Assembly: GCA_033239125.1 (NCBI GenBank)
Contig: BSWB01000005.1
Location: 18,839,447-18,903,446 of the forward strand
Reading direction: 5' to 3'
Length of the DNA stretch: 64,000 nt
DNA from: Fagopyrum homotropicum
Lineage: Eukaryota > Streptophyta > Magnoliopsida > Caryophyllales > Polygonaceae
The notes under the pieces are model-generated. The model ran no database searches. It saw only the letters and a program-made list of their open reading frames with translations, and was not told the origin of the DNA. A program made the position numbers and the translations under genes. Below, piece after piece: positions 13,492-25,902 of the stretch (position 1 is the first letter of the stretch; the number at the start of each line of letters is the position of its first letter).

Positions 13492-15851
13492 AGAAATGAA
13501 ATGCGTGCTCTTTATCAATCATTCTACTACCACCCAAATAGCCTCAACACTCTTGTTGAGTCTCAAACCCATGACAAAGTCCATAGAGATGTCCTCCCAC
13601 TTTCATTGTGGTACCAGTAGTGGATATAGCTCTCGTCCGGTCCTACAATGCTCAATTTTAACCTACTAACATGTCGTACACTGAGCTACATATCTAGCCA
13701 CATCGGGCTTCAGACCACCCTACCAAAAAGAACGTCTTGCATTTTACACATCTTACTAGCACCGGGGTGTACTGAGTATGGCGTAGCGTGACCCTTGCTC
13801 AAAATCCTTTGTCTCAACTCATTGTCATACGGCACACATATACGCTCTTGGAGTATCATGACTCCATCGACACCTATAGTAAATTGTGGTGCCTCAACTC
13901 GAGACATCTTGTCTCGGATCCTAGTCAACATCAGACAACTCTCCTACTAGTGTCGGATCTCTCCCAATAAATCAGTTAGTAGTTCTAAAGTGTACAAGTG
14001 ATTGTCCGTATCTAGAAACTGAATATCAACCTCTAACCAAGCTAGATCCCTCTGCAGCTGAAGTTGTGCCTTCAGACGAGTTATCGCCTTCTCTCGAGGC
14101 GTCATCCTACTAAGGGCATCGGCGACCACGTTCGCCTTCCTTGGGTGATACATAATCTCCTTATCAAAGTCCTTGATCACCTCCAGCCATCTCCTCTAGC
14201 GGTTATTGAACTCTCATTGAGTGAATATGTATTTTAGGCTCTTATGTTTGTGAAGATTTGACACGTCGCCCCATACACATAGTGACACCACATCTTAAGG
14301 GCATGTACAATTCCAGCTAACTCTAGGTAATGGGTCGGGTAATCTCCCCATATGTCTTTAGGTGTCTAGATGTGTATGCAATGACCTTACCTTGCTGCAT
14401 CAAAACACATCCCAAACTCAACTTGGATGCGTCATTATAGACTACAAAGACCTCAATGTTCTCCGGCTATGATAGAATCAAACTATAATTCGATCTCCTA
14501 TTCAGCTTCTCAAAACTCTACTGACATGGCTCGAACCAAACGAATAGGGTAGTCTTCCTCAATAGGCAAGTAAGTGGTCGGGCGATCATTTAAAACCCTT
14601 CCACAAATCGGCGGTAATATCCCGCCAAATCTAAAAAGTTACATACCTCCTTAACATTCCTCGGAGGTATCCATGAAGATATTGACTCGATTAACTAGTA
14701 CAACCTTCATGCCTTTCGTTGTAACTACGTGACCTAAAAAATCCAACTCTAACATTTAAAACTTTGACTTGGATAGCTTGATATACGACTCCTTATCCTG
14801 CACAATTCGTAACATTGTCCTCAAGTGCCTTGTATACTCCTCTCGGCTACTAGAGTACACCAGGGTGTCATCAATAAACTCCATCACAAACAGATCTAAA
14901 AAGTCAATGAATACACCATTCATTAACTTCATGAACATGGCGGGCGCATTCGTGAGCCCAAATGGCATTACTACAAACTCGTAGTGGTCATACCATGTCC
15001 TAAATACCGTATTAGGTATGTCCTTCTCTCTCACTCTCAGCTGGTGATAATTCGGCCTTAAGTTTATCATGGAGAACATTGTCGCTCCATGCAATTGGTC
15101 TAGCAAATCATCTATACGGGGTACAGGTTACTTGTTCTTAATGGTCACCTTATTTAGCTCTCTGTAGTCGATGCACAGTCTCAGCAACCTATCCTTCTTT
15201 CTCACAACCAGTACCGGTGCACCCATGGAGAACGCTAGGACAAATGAAGTCCTTCTCAGCCAGTTCCTCCAACTATTTCTTCAACTCCAACAGCTCAATA
15301 GGCGTCATATAGTAGGGCGCTTCCGATATCGGTCTCGTACCAGGCTCCAACTCAATGCTGAATTCAGCGCTCCTTTGTGGAGGTAAGCCTGGTAAGTCGC
15401 TAAACACGTCGGTGAACTCGCATACCACCGGATTCTTCAATGCCGGACTCTTACTCTCTTTCATGGCATAACACCAAAATGTCTCGCAACCCTTTCCAAT
15501 CAATATCGTTGCTCTCACTGCATTGATAACTGCACCAGACTTTCCGAGGTCCCAACCTCGAAATATCTCTACATGACCTGCCTTTGTAGTGATTGTCACT
15601 GTCCTCCTACCAATATCCAGTAATGCTTCATGCCTAGCCATTCAATCAATTTGCAATATGACTACCTCATAAACTAAGTACATGACTAAGAAGTCCACTA
15701 ACCAATCATGATTTTCCAAATGAATGGGACAATCATAAATCTCTCTATAACCTCTAACCTTACCACCATCTAGTAACCCTACTATGAAAGACACTCCCTC
15801 TACGGTATCTAAGGACAACCTATCTACGCATGTATTAGAAAAAAAAGAATG
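13492..15851 (-). pseudogene. E2 pol, unit A: protease end, RT, RNase H, integrase start
   Basis: Read right to left, the - strand gives Ty3/gypsy pol in order: the protease-RT linker (15641-15273, with VVCEFTDVFSDLPGLPPQR), RT (15106-14756, with VVMPFGLTNAPAMF and the catalytic FIDD intact), RNase H remains (about 14720-14220), a linker with NVVADALSR (14180-13947), and the integrase zinc-binding N-terminus plus DFVMGLR start (13931-13492). It breaks off at 13492 where CACTA copy 1 is inserted. At 15852 the protease is cut just before its active site by the duplication joint. Multiple stops make it a relic. Confidence 0.88.
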
Positions 15852-15958
15852 CGTCCATCTTTATCGGAGACGATAATCCTCGGTACCCCATGGATTCTCA
15901 CAATCTGCCTAGTGAACTCTTAAGCTAGCCGACTCACCGACTATATTTCTTTAATAGG
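15852..15958 (-). pseudogene. E2 integrase core piece at the start of unit B
   Basis: This matches 11094-11200 and encodes the RIIVSDKDGR part of integrase. At 15852 it changes abruptly into the protease region of unit A, inside a reading frame. This is the joint of the tandem duplication. CACTA copy 2 begins at 15959. Confidence 0.85.
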
Positions 15959-18151
15959 CACTAGTACAAAGACCCCCTAGACCTCGCTTAATTTGGAGCG
16001 GTTTAAAAGAACCATGATCAATAGTATTTTTGGACCACGGTTATACGTGAAACCACGGACAATTTTTTTTTTTAATTTTTAAAAAAATTTAGGACCCTGG
16101 TTATATGAAATAACCGGGGTATAATATTTTTTTTTGCTCAAATCACGGTTATCTTTAAGAACTGGGGTGAAACAATATTCTCGGACCCCGGTTATTTAAT
16201 AACCGTGGTATATTATAAAGAACCCCGCAATCAAAATAGGTCGTTTTGAAATTAAAAAAAAAATGTTAGCCTAATGTTTTGATCAGATCGAGCGAGCGAC
16301 CTGTGTCGCGCTCCCTCCAGGCCGGCGTTCCTCAGCACCGCTCCAGGCCGGCGTTCCTCAGCCTCGCTCCAGTCCAGCGTTCTTCAGCCTCGCTCCAATA
16401 CGGAGTTCCTCAACCCCGCTCTAGGCCGGTTATTTTTTAATTCTACTATTTCATCCTCTTGGTAGTGACTCAGTTCTGCATGATTCCTTTGCCCGGGAAA
16501 GAGTTGCCAAAATTGCTCGTCGCATACGTCGGGCTGAGTTGTCACACTGGGTTGTTCAGGTTATCATTGTTTCTCATGTAGCGACGTTTATGATTCATTG
16601 AATATCCATTGGAATCACCATTTTTTTTCCTGTTCAGGTTGGGGTGGTAGGTGCTGTTTGTGTACTCGATGATGAACCAACATCAATTGGAAAACACTGT
16701 AGAGAACTTGATCAAGCTTTATGTCGAAGTCAGAAGGTCAGCTTTTCTGTTGCGGTAATGATAATGCGAGAATCTAGGTCAGTTTGCATCTTGGCCATTG
16801 AATTTAAAAAACAAGTCTGCTGGGAACTTCTCTTGGTTGATCGGGCAGAACAAGGCATTGAAGCCGGACAAGTTGGGCTTAGAATTATTATTATTAAAGG
16901 TGATAGGAAATCAAATGTAGCAAAAGAGTGAAGCATAAGTGGAACAAGTATTGCTGATGGAAGGTATGTTGATTTCTTACACTTTGACTTCATTGGTAAA
17001 GAGAGTCAGGGGAGCCTTTCATTGAATAAACAATGCTTGCACATTGAAAATACCTGGGAAGTTTCATTCTTTTTTTTTCCATGTGTCATAATTTCCGTCT
17101 CAAGGATTTATGAGGTTGATGAGCATTAGTTACTAACAACAGTTAAGATGGAGTTGTCTTTATTTGAAAAACTGAACTCCGGATATGGTTGCTTCATTTG
17201 AAGGTGTTTCACAAGTCAACTACACACTTACACTTATTTTCCTTGTCCTCTCTCGTGATGTGATTATTTGTGATGGTACATGTGCGGTGGTCAACTAACT
17301 AGAATGAAAATATAGTTTCTCTATATGGTTCACAGGTGGCATACTGTGAGAATGACTATTGATGCTTACTTGGGTGAAGCAACTTGTTTCCTAGATGGTG
17401 TTTTTTATGGATATCGAGCAAATTTACCACTGCCTGCAGCCAGTGGCATTTGGGAGCCAACAACTGAAGTCTAGGCGGGTGTAAAACCTCCTACTGATGT
17501 GGATGCATTTGGAAGAACAGACAGTGAAGAAATTGAATCGAAAATGCATATCATGGATATCTTTCTCTAAGAAAGATGCTTGGCATAAGATAAAATTGCT
17601 TCCCTTCATGCTAACCTGGGTTTACCAGACTACAGTCTAGTCAATCATCCTGAAGATAATTGGCAATGGGGTGATTCACTTTCTAGTATTCATCACAAAT
17701 AAAAAAGTGTTTGTTATCGACATTGGCTGACTTGTCTAAGCTTAGGTTTTCATGTAGAGATCATCGGTAAAAAGTGTTTGTTACTTTCGGATTATATAAT
17801 TGGAATATTAATTACATGATAATTTTGCTTCAATATTTTAGCTTAATATTATTTATTTACTGATGAATAATTTCGGTTGCGTACAATACGCATTGTGTAA
17901 TTTAAGCAGGTGCAAAATTACCTATTTTCATATTAAAAATAATAAATTACTATTAAAAAATTACCACGATTGTTTTATAAAAACCAAGGTCCAAAAATTA
18001 TCCCGGTTATTAAAAAATCAGGGTCCGAAAAATAACCCGGTAACATTTACCATGGTGCGAACGCCCGAACCTCGCTCCTGTTAACCACGCTACCTTAACC
18101 GGGTTCCCATGTACAATATAACCGTGGTCTAGGGGGGTATTTGTACTAGTG
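15959..18151 (+). mobile_element. CACTA (En/Spm) transposon copy 2 carrying DEK1 exons
   Basis: Same ends and interior as copy 1, with perfect AGG target duplications (15956-15958 and 18152-18154). It sits at the same integrase position as copy 1, so the pair arose by duplication of the surrounding DNA, not by two insertions. It has its own small deletions and the 26-bp minisatellite. No transposase is seen. Confidence 0.92.
16450..17680 (+). pseudogene. DEK1: Captured DEK1 gene fragment, copy 2
   Basis: Exon-like blocks at about 16460-16555, 16637-16963 and 17336-17675 are homologous to copy 1 and to the DEK1 LG3/linker region. Copy 2 keeps NWQWGDS at the end of the third block where copy 1 has a frame slip. 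Both Trp-to-stop changes of copy 1 are present here (TGA at about 16929, TAG at about 17472), so they predate the duplication. Further changes are unique to this copy, including a stop in the FL-W-RCL motif near 17568. Confidence 0.83.
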
Positions 18152-19799
18152 AGGAATGAAATGTGTGCTCTTTGTCAGTCATTCTACTACTACCCAAATA
18201 ACATCAACACTCTTGTTGGATCTCAAACCCATGACAAAGTCCATAGAGATGTCCTCCCACTTCTGTTGTGGTACCACTAGTGCATGTAGCTCCCGTCCGG
18301 TCCTACAATGCTCAATTTGGACCTACTAACAGGTCGTACACTGAGCTACATATCTAGCCACATCGGGCTTCAAACCACCCTTCCAAAAAGAACGTCTTGC
18401 ATTTTATACATCTTACTAGCACCGGGGTGTACTAAGTATGGCGTAGCGTGACCCTTGCTCAAAATCCTTTGTCTCAACTCATTGTCAGACGGCACACATA
18501 TATGCTCGTGGAGTATCATGACTCCATCGGCACCTATAGTAAATTGTGGTGCCTCACCTCGAGACATCCTATCTCGGATCCTAGTCAACGTCAGACAGCT
18601 CTCCTACTAGTGTCGGATCTCTCCCAAAAAATTAGGTAGTATCTCTAAAGTGGACAAGTGATTGTCCGTATCTAGAAACTGAATATCAACCTCTAACCAA
18701 GCTAGATCCCTCTGCAGCTGAGGTTGTGCCTTCAGACGAGTTATCGTCTTCTCTCGAGGCGTCATTCTACTAAGGGCATCGGCGACCACGTTCCCCTTCC
18801 TTGCGTGATACAGCATCTCCTGATCAAAGTCCTTGATCAGCTCCATCCATCTCCTCTAGCAGTTATTCAACTCTCGTTGAGTGAATATGTACTTCAGACA
18901 ATTATGGTTTGTTAAAATTTGACACGTCGCCCCATACACATAGTGACGCCACATCTTAAGGGCATGTACCATTGTAGCAAATCTAGGTAATGGGTAATCT
19001 CCCCATACGTCTTTAGGTGTCTAGACGTGTATGTAATGACCTTACCTTGCTGTCTCAAAACACATCCCAAGCCCAACTTGAATGCGTCACTATAGACTAC
19101 AAAGTCCTCAATGCCCTCCGGTTGTGATAGAATCAAAGCAGAAGTCGATCTCCTATTCAGCTTCTCAAAACTCTGCTGACACGGCTCGAACCAAACGAAT
19201 TGGGTAGTCTTCCTCAATAGGCAAGTAAGTGGTCGGGCGATCATTTTTAAAACCCTTTCATAAATCGGCGGTAATAGCCCGCCAAATCTAAAATTTGCGT
19301 ACCTCCTTAACATTCCTCGGAGGTATCCATGAAGATACTGACTCGATTAACTAGAACAGCCTTCATGCCTTTCGTTGTAACTAGGTGACCTAGAAAATCC
19401 ACCTATGACATTTAAAACTCTCACTTGGATAGCTTGACATACGACTTCTTATCCTGCACAATTCGTAGCATTGTCCTCAAGTGCCTTGCATACTCCTCTC
19501 GGCTACTAGAGTACACCAGGGTGTCATTAATAAACTCCATCACAAACGGATCCAAAAAATCAATAAATACACCATTCATCAACTTCATGAACATGGCGGG
19601 CACATTCGTGAGTCCAAATGGCATTACTACAAACTCGTAGTGGTCATACCATGTCCAAAATATCGTCTTAGGTATGTCCTTCTCTCTCACCCTCAGTTGG
19701 TGATAACCCGACCTTAAGTCGATCCTGGAGAACATTGTCGCTCCATGCAATTGGTTTAGCAAATCATCTATACGGGGTAAATGTTACTTATTCTTTATG
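18152..19799 (-). pseudogene. E2 pol, unit B: RT second half, RNase H, integrase start
   Basis: Counterpart of 13492-15135. RT sequence runs 19762-19421 (VVMPFGLTNVPAMF), RNase H 19313-18912 (FEPCQQSFEKLN, GLGCVLRQQGKVITYTSRHL), a NVVADALSR linker 18846-18607 and the integrase HHCC region 18588-18300. The RT catalytic motif reads FIND instead of FIDD, loss of a metal-binding Asp, while unit A keeps it. The RT is cut at 19800-19804 by a solo LTR. Confidence 0.88.
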
Positions 19800-19804
19800 G
19801 TCAC

Positions 19805-21651
19805 TGTTACGTCTAGGAATAGATGCACAAAAAGCCTTAAATTTATAACTCGATATATTTATCCTAACTCCTAGCGAACCCGCAGTGTACGGGACCTTTT
19901 GTAGTAGGGATAGTATTCCGAGGTCGAACACAAAGACTGAGGTGAGATTGAATCGATTAGTGACTAAGGATAGTGAAGATTTAGGCTAAGAAAAGAGAAA
20001 GGAATAAAGAAATGAAAATCTCAATGTTTTTGGTTTGGTTTTTAGGTGATCAATCAAGGATCACAAATCATGCGAAATCAACAATCAACTAAGCTAACAC
20101 CACAAGTAAACAAGCAAAAACGAAATATGTAATCAAGGGGAGAAAAGTGGATTCTAGGGGTTGGAAATTCAGGTTATGGCATAGGACTCAAGCTATCTAA
20201 TCATTCCTTGGATCAACTATAGTATGTTGGGAGTGAGCGTTTCTAGATTGGGATCAATCACCGGGTAGGTCTCATGGTCCACTAGTCCATTCCTAAGGTC
20301 TAATCACCGGGTAAGTCTCAAAGAGCCTAAGGATAGGAATTCTACACAAACCGGATGGTATTCTAGGGATCTAACCTCTCCTTACCGGGTAAGTCTCGGG
20401 AAGACAAGTCCTAAACACCTATCCTAGCACACTCAGTCCAATAGCGGCTTGTGAGGCTCACTACTACCTAGAGTTTGTCATCTTCGGTATCTAAGAGTAA
20501 GAATTACCGGGTAGGTCTCTTCTAACACTTAGTTGCTAACACTAGGTCACCCTTGGATAGATTTAACTCAACAAACACTAGGATTTCAACAATCTAACAA
20601 CCTACCACTTGGATTTATCATTACAAGCAAGTTAATCAAAATCACGTGGTGTTCATCAAGATCCCCGGCCGTGGTTTTTCTAGAACAAACTGTGGTTTCT
20701 AACAGTGACTAGGTTCAATCAAACGAATCATCCAAGCATACATTTAAGTCTATTCTATCATAGTCCAAGCCATAACCATCCTTTCCTTACCCTAGAATCG
20801 CATCTATTTAGCCAACAACATACATCATCACAATCGAAATCATCAAGCATAAAATCATGGCATCCATTTGCAAGAAAATAAGGAGAAAGAGATGAACAAG
20901 TAGAACAAGGAAAACCAAGTTGAATATGAGATTTAGAAATACTCACAACCCTTCAAAAGAAGGTTCAATCGATTCTTACAACCCTAGAAAATAATTCCGA
21001 TAATCTTCACTCTAAAATCATTCAAAGACTAATAATGGTGTGTTCTTCTCTTCTTCTCCAATGGAACTTTTCTTCTCCTCCAAGAGTAGCTCCAATCTAA
21101 GCTTCCAATTGAGAGAATCTTTCTTGTTGAGAGTGTATGAGAGAATGGTAGTGAGAGTGGATGTCGATTGATGGTGGATTCTCCTATTCAGCCTTGCAGG
21201 ACCACCTTTTATCCTACAAATTTGCAAGAGTCGGCCATGAAGATCGTGGCACAGCTGTCACAACCGTCTGGCAAAAACCACGGCCCATTTCCACGCCCGT
21301 GGAAGTCCTAGTGGCCGTGGTTTTGGTGCTTCAGCTTGTTTTGGATCATTAAGTCACGAATTAGTGCATGGCATGCAACAACAAGGTCCCATGAGTCCTC
21401 CTCAGCCCCCTAGCTTGCATTCCAATGAGTCCGAAGGCGTGTCATCTCGAGGAACGATCCTCGAATGTATCGATTAAGCTCCTAAATCTCCCAAAATACC
21501 TACAAAGCAAGCAAGAGTCCGAGTAGACGTCTATCTCGACAAAATACATGAATTGAGTGCAAACGTCGTGAACTAGTGCTAAACCATGCATGAATGAGTG
21601 AAAAAACTATCTAAATGAGTACCTAAACCTAAGTCATAAATCGTGTTATTA
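19805..21651 (-). mobile_element. Solo LTR inserted in E2 RT
   Basis: A 1847-bp insertion is absent from unit A at the same site and is flanked by perfect 5-bp duplications GTCAC (19800-19804 and 21652-21656). On the - strand its ends are TAATAACACG...GACGTAACA; the first dinucleotide is TA rather than TG. The inner end holds CACTGCGGGTTCGC and TTATAAATTTAA, also found near the end of the solo LTR at 46907-51183, so I assign the same superfamily and the - strand. Four copies of ACCGGGTARGTCTC-like sequence lie at 20260-20520. No coding capacity is seen. Confidence 0.82.
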
Positions 21652-21656
21652 GTCAC

Positions 21657-22480
21657 CTTATTTAGCTCTTTGTAGTCGATGCACAGTCTCATCAACCCAT
21701 CCTTCTTTCTCACAACCAGTACCGGTGCTCCCCATGGAGAACGCTAGGACAAATGATGTCCTTTTCAGCCAATTCCTCCAACTATTTCTTCAACTCCAGC
21801 AGCTCAATAGGCGTCATATAGTAGGGCGCTTCCGATATCGGTCTCGTACTAGGCTCCAACTCAATGCTGAATTCAACACTCCTTTGTGGAGGTAAGCCTG
21901 GTAAGTCGCTAAACACGTCGGTGAACTCGCATACCACCGGATTCTCCTCTAATGCCGGACTCTTACTCTCTTTCATGGCATAACACCAAAAGGTCTCGCA
22001 ACCCTTTCCAATCAATATGGTTGCTCTCACTGCATTGATAACTGCACCAGACTTTCCGAGGTCCCAACCTCGAAATATCTCTACATGACCTTCCTCGGTA
22101 GTGACTGTCACTGTCCTCCTACCGATATCCAGTAATGCTTCATGCCTAGCCATTCAATCAATCTGCAATATGACTTCCTCATAAACTAAGTACATGACTA
22201 AGAAGTCCACTAACCAGTCATGATTTTTCAAATGAATGGGACAATCATAAATCTCTCTAGAACCTCTAACCTTACCACCATCTAGTAACCCTACTATGAA
22301 AGACACTCCCTCTACGGTATCTAAGGACAACCTATCTACGCATGTATTAGAAAAAAAAAGAATGCATAGCGCGCACCCGTATCAAAAATCACTCCAATTG
22401 GTAAAGATTTATTCTAGATGTTACGTGAAGTCGCATGTGTCGGTGGCTGATCAGTGCTCCTCAACTCTAACATGATACAA
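21657..22480 (-). pseudogene. E2 pol, unit B: protease and RT start
   Basis: The protease active site DTGA is encoded at 22383-22372 on the - strand, followed by the linker frame 22153-21782 (GRRTVTVTTEEGHVEIFRGW, then FSDLPGLPPQR). This is the only aspartic protease active site of E2 in the window, because unit A starts just after it. No gag or 5' LTR is seen to the right; homology ends near 22480, where copia-like sequence takes over. Confidence 0.85.
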
Positions 22481-22559
22481 AATGATGTTAATGACTTTCA
22501 AGTACAAGTTGCATAATCAACATCATAATAAGCATTATGATGAAGGTTAATATGTGGAG

Positions 22560-23140
22560 AAAGAAAAAAAATCCTTGTCTAAGTGATCCTTTTAAGTACC
22601 GCATAACTTATAAGGCCGCAAGCCATTAATTTGTAGTTGGTGTTTTGAAAAATCGAGATAGAAGATGAACTCATAGCTAAGATCAAGACGTGTGATCGTA
22701 AGATAGATTATATTGCCAATTAAACGTTGATAATGTTCTTGTTGGTTGAACACTAGACTTGACTCAAGAGAAAGTTGATGATTATGCTTGATGAGAAAGA
22801 CATGTTTTGATCCCAACAAGCAAACCAATTCCTATCAATGACGAATTTACGCCAAAACGGACAAAAGCCACTAACAATTTGGTTATCACAATGCGGAGAA
22901 AATATTTCAATTTGCTTAGATCCTTCATGTAAATGCATGAGTTTACATAACATTTAAATCCAAAGATGAAATAAGTGTCATTACCTATGATGAGATGATG
23001 GATTGATCCACCAAAACAGATAAAGGCCACCAACAATTTGGTGTTAAACCTACACTTTCCCAAGTTAATAAAAAGATGTGGACAAAGAAAGATGAAAAAG
23101 GGACCGGACCAAATCCTATTGCAATCATGGTGAGCCATGC
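22560..23140 (-). pseudogene. Ty1/copia pol relic (RT, RNase H junction)
   Basis: The - strand shows MKDLSKLKYFLRI (near 22930-22890) and YQRLIGNIIYLTITRLDLSY (near 22730-22670), both typical of the C-terminal part of copia RT. They are in different frames, with a short imperfect direct repeat (about 22852-22884 and 23012-23044) between them. No LTR, primer site or other domain is recognisable. Confidence 0.72.
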
Positions 23141-23689
23141 AAACTTCAAATTTTTGGTTTATCAGTGTTGATTTTTTTGTTCATAAGTGCTAGAATTAGG
23201 TGGTGCTTTAAATGAACTTAGACATGAATTTACAGTAGAATAATAATGAAAATAGGGGATCATATTAATACCCATTTGTTATCGTATTGGTGCTGATTTT
23301 TTTATAGTTGTGTTGGTGATTTTAGTGATGAATTGATTAGTGAGTTGCTGATTTTCTTTTTTTGCCATGAAAAGATCAGTGCTGATTTTTTGGGTTGCTG
23401 ATTTTTTTTTTAGTGTTGTCTTATAGTTGAGTTGCTTTTTTTTTTTTTCAATTCACAGTTTGACTGTCTTATCCCTCAGCACTCCATAAATTATAGGATG
23501 AAATTTCGGTTATTGATTTTGTTATAGTTGTCTTGTAGTTGAGTTGCTGATGTTTTCTAGTTCACAACTGAACATTCTATTTGTTCAATACTTATATTTT
23601 TAACTTGTCTAAAATTGATTCTTATTGTTAATATGTTGATTTTGTGATTGATACAAATATTGGTTATCCATAGGATTAATTTGACCGAC
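23141..23689. other. T-rich non-coding stretch
   Basis: Repeated short phrases such as GTGCTGATTTTTT and GAGTTGCTGATTTT occur several times between 23160 and 23560. I see no gene. It may be decayed intron-like or interior sequence of the CACTA relic to its right. Confidence 0.5.
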
Positions 23690-24050
23690 TTATCACTCAA
23701 CAATCCTATTCCAAAAATGAGGAAAACGTGACTCGACTCACAAAGGATAAATATTTGGGCTGAAACATGTAATGGTCCAAATAATGGTAAAATATTTGGA
23801 TTAGAGGAACAAGGTGTAGGACTCATTCGCACCGGACTTGAAAATAATCTCACGATTATCAATTCTACAAATGCTTATCATATCTCTCAAGACGTGGAGC
23901 CACTTAAAACCGAAATGAATGCAATGAAAAAAAAAATAGATGTATCAACTGTTGAGTTAAAAGACATCAAGGGAAAAATGGAGTTGTTGTAAGAGTATAT
24001 AAAACAACAAAGCCTTGCTAGTAGAACTACTTAAACTCAAAGGGTGCTTC
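23690..24050 (+). pseudogene. CACTA transposase-type fragment (Transposase_24-like)
   Basis: The + strand frame reads INIWAETCNGPNNGKIFGLE and then a Lys/Glu-rich coiled-coil-like tail ending near 24040. The Trp, a Gly-Pro-rich turn and FGL match the conserved core of a plant En/Spm-associated transposase family. There is no start codon and the frame is broken upstream. A CACTA end at 26256 on the same side of the LTR insertion supports the assignment. Confidence 0.42.
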
Positions 24051-24260
24051 TTCAAGGTCTACACCACCACTTTTATACCTTGTGCAATTGTTGAACTTTG
24101 AGCTTGTTTTGCTTTTCCATCCTTTTGGATTGATCATACACTATGAAATATGTTGATTATAAATTTGGTTTTATATTAGGTATCTTGTAATTTTTTCATT
24201 AATTTAGCATTTAACTTATTTTATATTTTCTACCATTTTATCCATATGAATTGGGAATTG
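24051..24260. other. Non-coding spacer
   Basis: AT-rich sequence between the transposase fragment and the LTR fragment; nothing recognisable. Confidence 0.5.
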
Positions 24261-25902
24261 AAGCCACGACTTTAGTCACAAAGGTAATGTAAAAACCGTT
24301 AGCTAACATTCTATACATTAGAATAACGACACAATCACACATAAGGCGATGTAAAAACACATAGCATGCTTGCACACAAGCCGATTATTATCTTTCATTA
24401 TGTTAATCACTTTACTAATTCAACTTATGTTGTGGTACAAGAATCACCGTGATCTCACCTTTGTCCCCCTTTCACCGACAGGAATAGAGGCGATGCACCC
24501 CTCCGTTACATACTGGATTGTTCGCAAAGCACCTCCCAGTTTTCTCATTTTGAATTGGACAAGTGGTCACCGCCTGATTATAATACACTTGGGCCAATTA
24601 ATATACAAGGGTCGTCCTAGTCCGACTTCACGTTATAACAATAAATAAACGCACACCACCATCACATGTCAAACTAATACATAGAAGCTAGCTAAGTAAG
24701 TCCGGGGGACTCACCTGTCTCAAAGGATAAACCCGATATAAACTACACTCCGCTTCCCACAGGAAGATACTATAAGCCTGGTCAAACAAGGCACATGATC
24801 AACATCTATCTCACATGATAGAATTCCTCATACTTCTAGTCTCAATGATCTCTACAAGATCATACCACCCATACGCTAGGGAAAACACTCCTAGTCTCCA
24901 TGATCTTACAAGATCATATAACACAGAACATATGCTAGGATAATTCAATCCTAGTCTCGATGATTTCAACGATCATATACTCTATGCTAGGATACTCCCG
25001 TCCTAGTCTCAATGATCTAAAAGATCATATAACCACAAACCTCATGCCTCAAGATACTCGAAAGCTCAAACCATATGACTTAAAGCCTTATAAAACTCAC
25101 GAGATATCAACAGCACCTCAAGCCTTAGAAACAATCAACAATCCTCAAAACTCACCTAAGGTCCATAGCCACTACTTGGCATTCTCACTATGTTATGCTA
25201 GATCCAACCTAGCATGACACTACACTAAGCATCACTAAGGCAAAGGTAAGATCACAAGCTAGAGGGAGAGGGTACTTACTGGAGGAAAGCCGCGATCGCG
25301 GAACGAGGAGGCACGACCGCGGAGATGAGCAAGAAGGCTACACTAGCGGCTCAAGCGGCCGAACCAGCGGCTCAAGCGGCCGAACCAGCGGCGCCAGAGC
25401 CGCACATGCGGCCTAGGGAGGCACACACTAGGGTTGAAAGAAGAAGAAGAAGAAGAAGAAGAAGAAGAAGAAGAAGAAGAAGATTTACAACTGCTCGGAT
25501 TTGTTGTCTTAGTCCACACCAAGGGAGAACAACTCACAAAAGAAGGAGGAAGAACATGGGAGATTAAGGAAGAAGATGGAGAAGGAGAGGAGAGATAGGA
25601 GAGAATGGAGGGAGAATAGAGTCATGAAAGTGAATGGGGAGAGTGAGACACTCAACTGAGGGGTAAGCAAAGGTCAAGCCAACAAGGGGTCAGATCCTAA
25701 GAATGAAAGGTCGAAAGCAAGGGGAACTAACATCCCGCTCTAACTGATCACCACACCCGCGGGAAGACTAAGCCGCGACAGCGGCATCCAAAGATGACCG
25801 TGACGGCGGGTTTCCTAGACCGCAGGGGCGGTGGCTACACTCAACAACCACTAACACCTCTAACAACACTCTCATTCCGGAACCGAAATTCCAGGTGTTA
25901 CA
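24261..25902 (-). mobile_element. Gypsy LTR fragment
   Basis: On the - strand an LTR begins TGTAACACCTGG at 25902 and shares with other LTRs here the GC-rich leader, the GTAAGTCC-type palindrome (24694-24717, donor form CAG|GTGAGT) and AACGGT-rich sequence near 24290. The LTR 3' terminus is missing at the left. AATTG occurs both at about 24252-24260 and at 25903, a possible 5-bp target site. Confidence 0.72.
25437..25483. repeat. (GAA)n microsatellite
   Basis: About 15 tandem GAA units inside the LTR leader. Both strands are open across it as poly-Arg or poly-Ser, which is an artefact. Confidence 0.97.

Noticed and set aside
25325..25567. Arg-rich 80-codon frame
   Set aside because: It is the (GAA)n tract read in frame plus GC-rich LTR leader; no domain.
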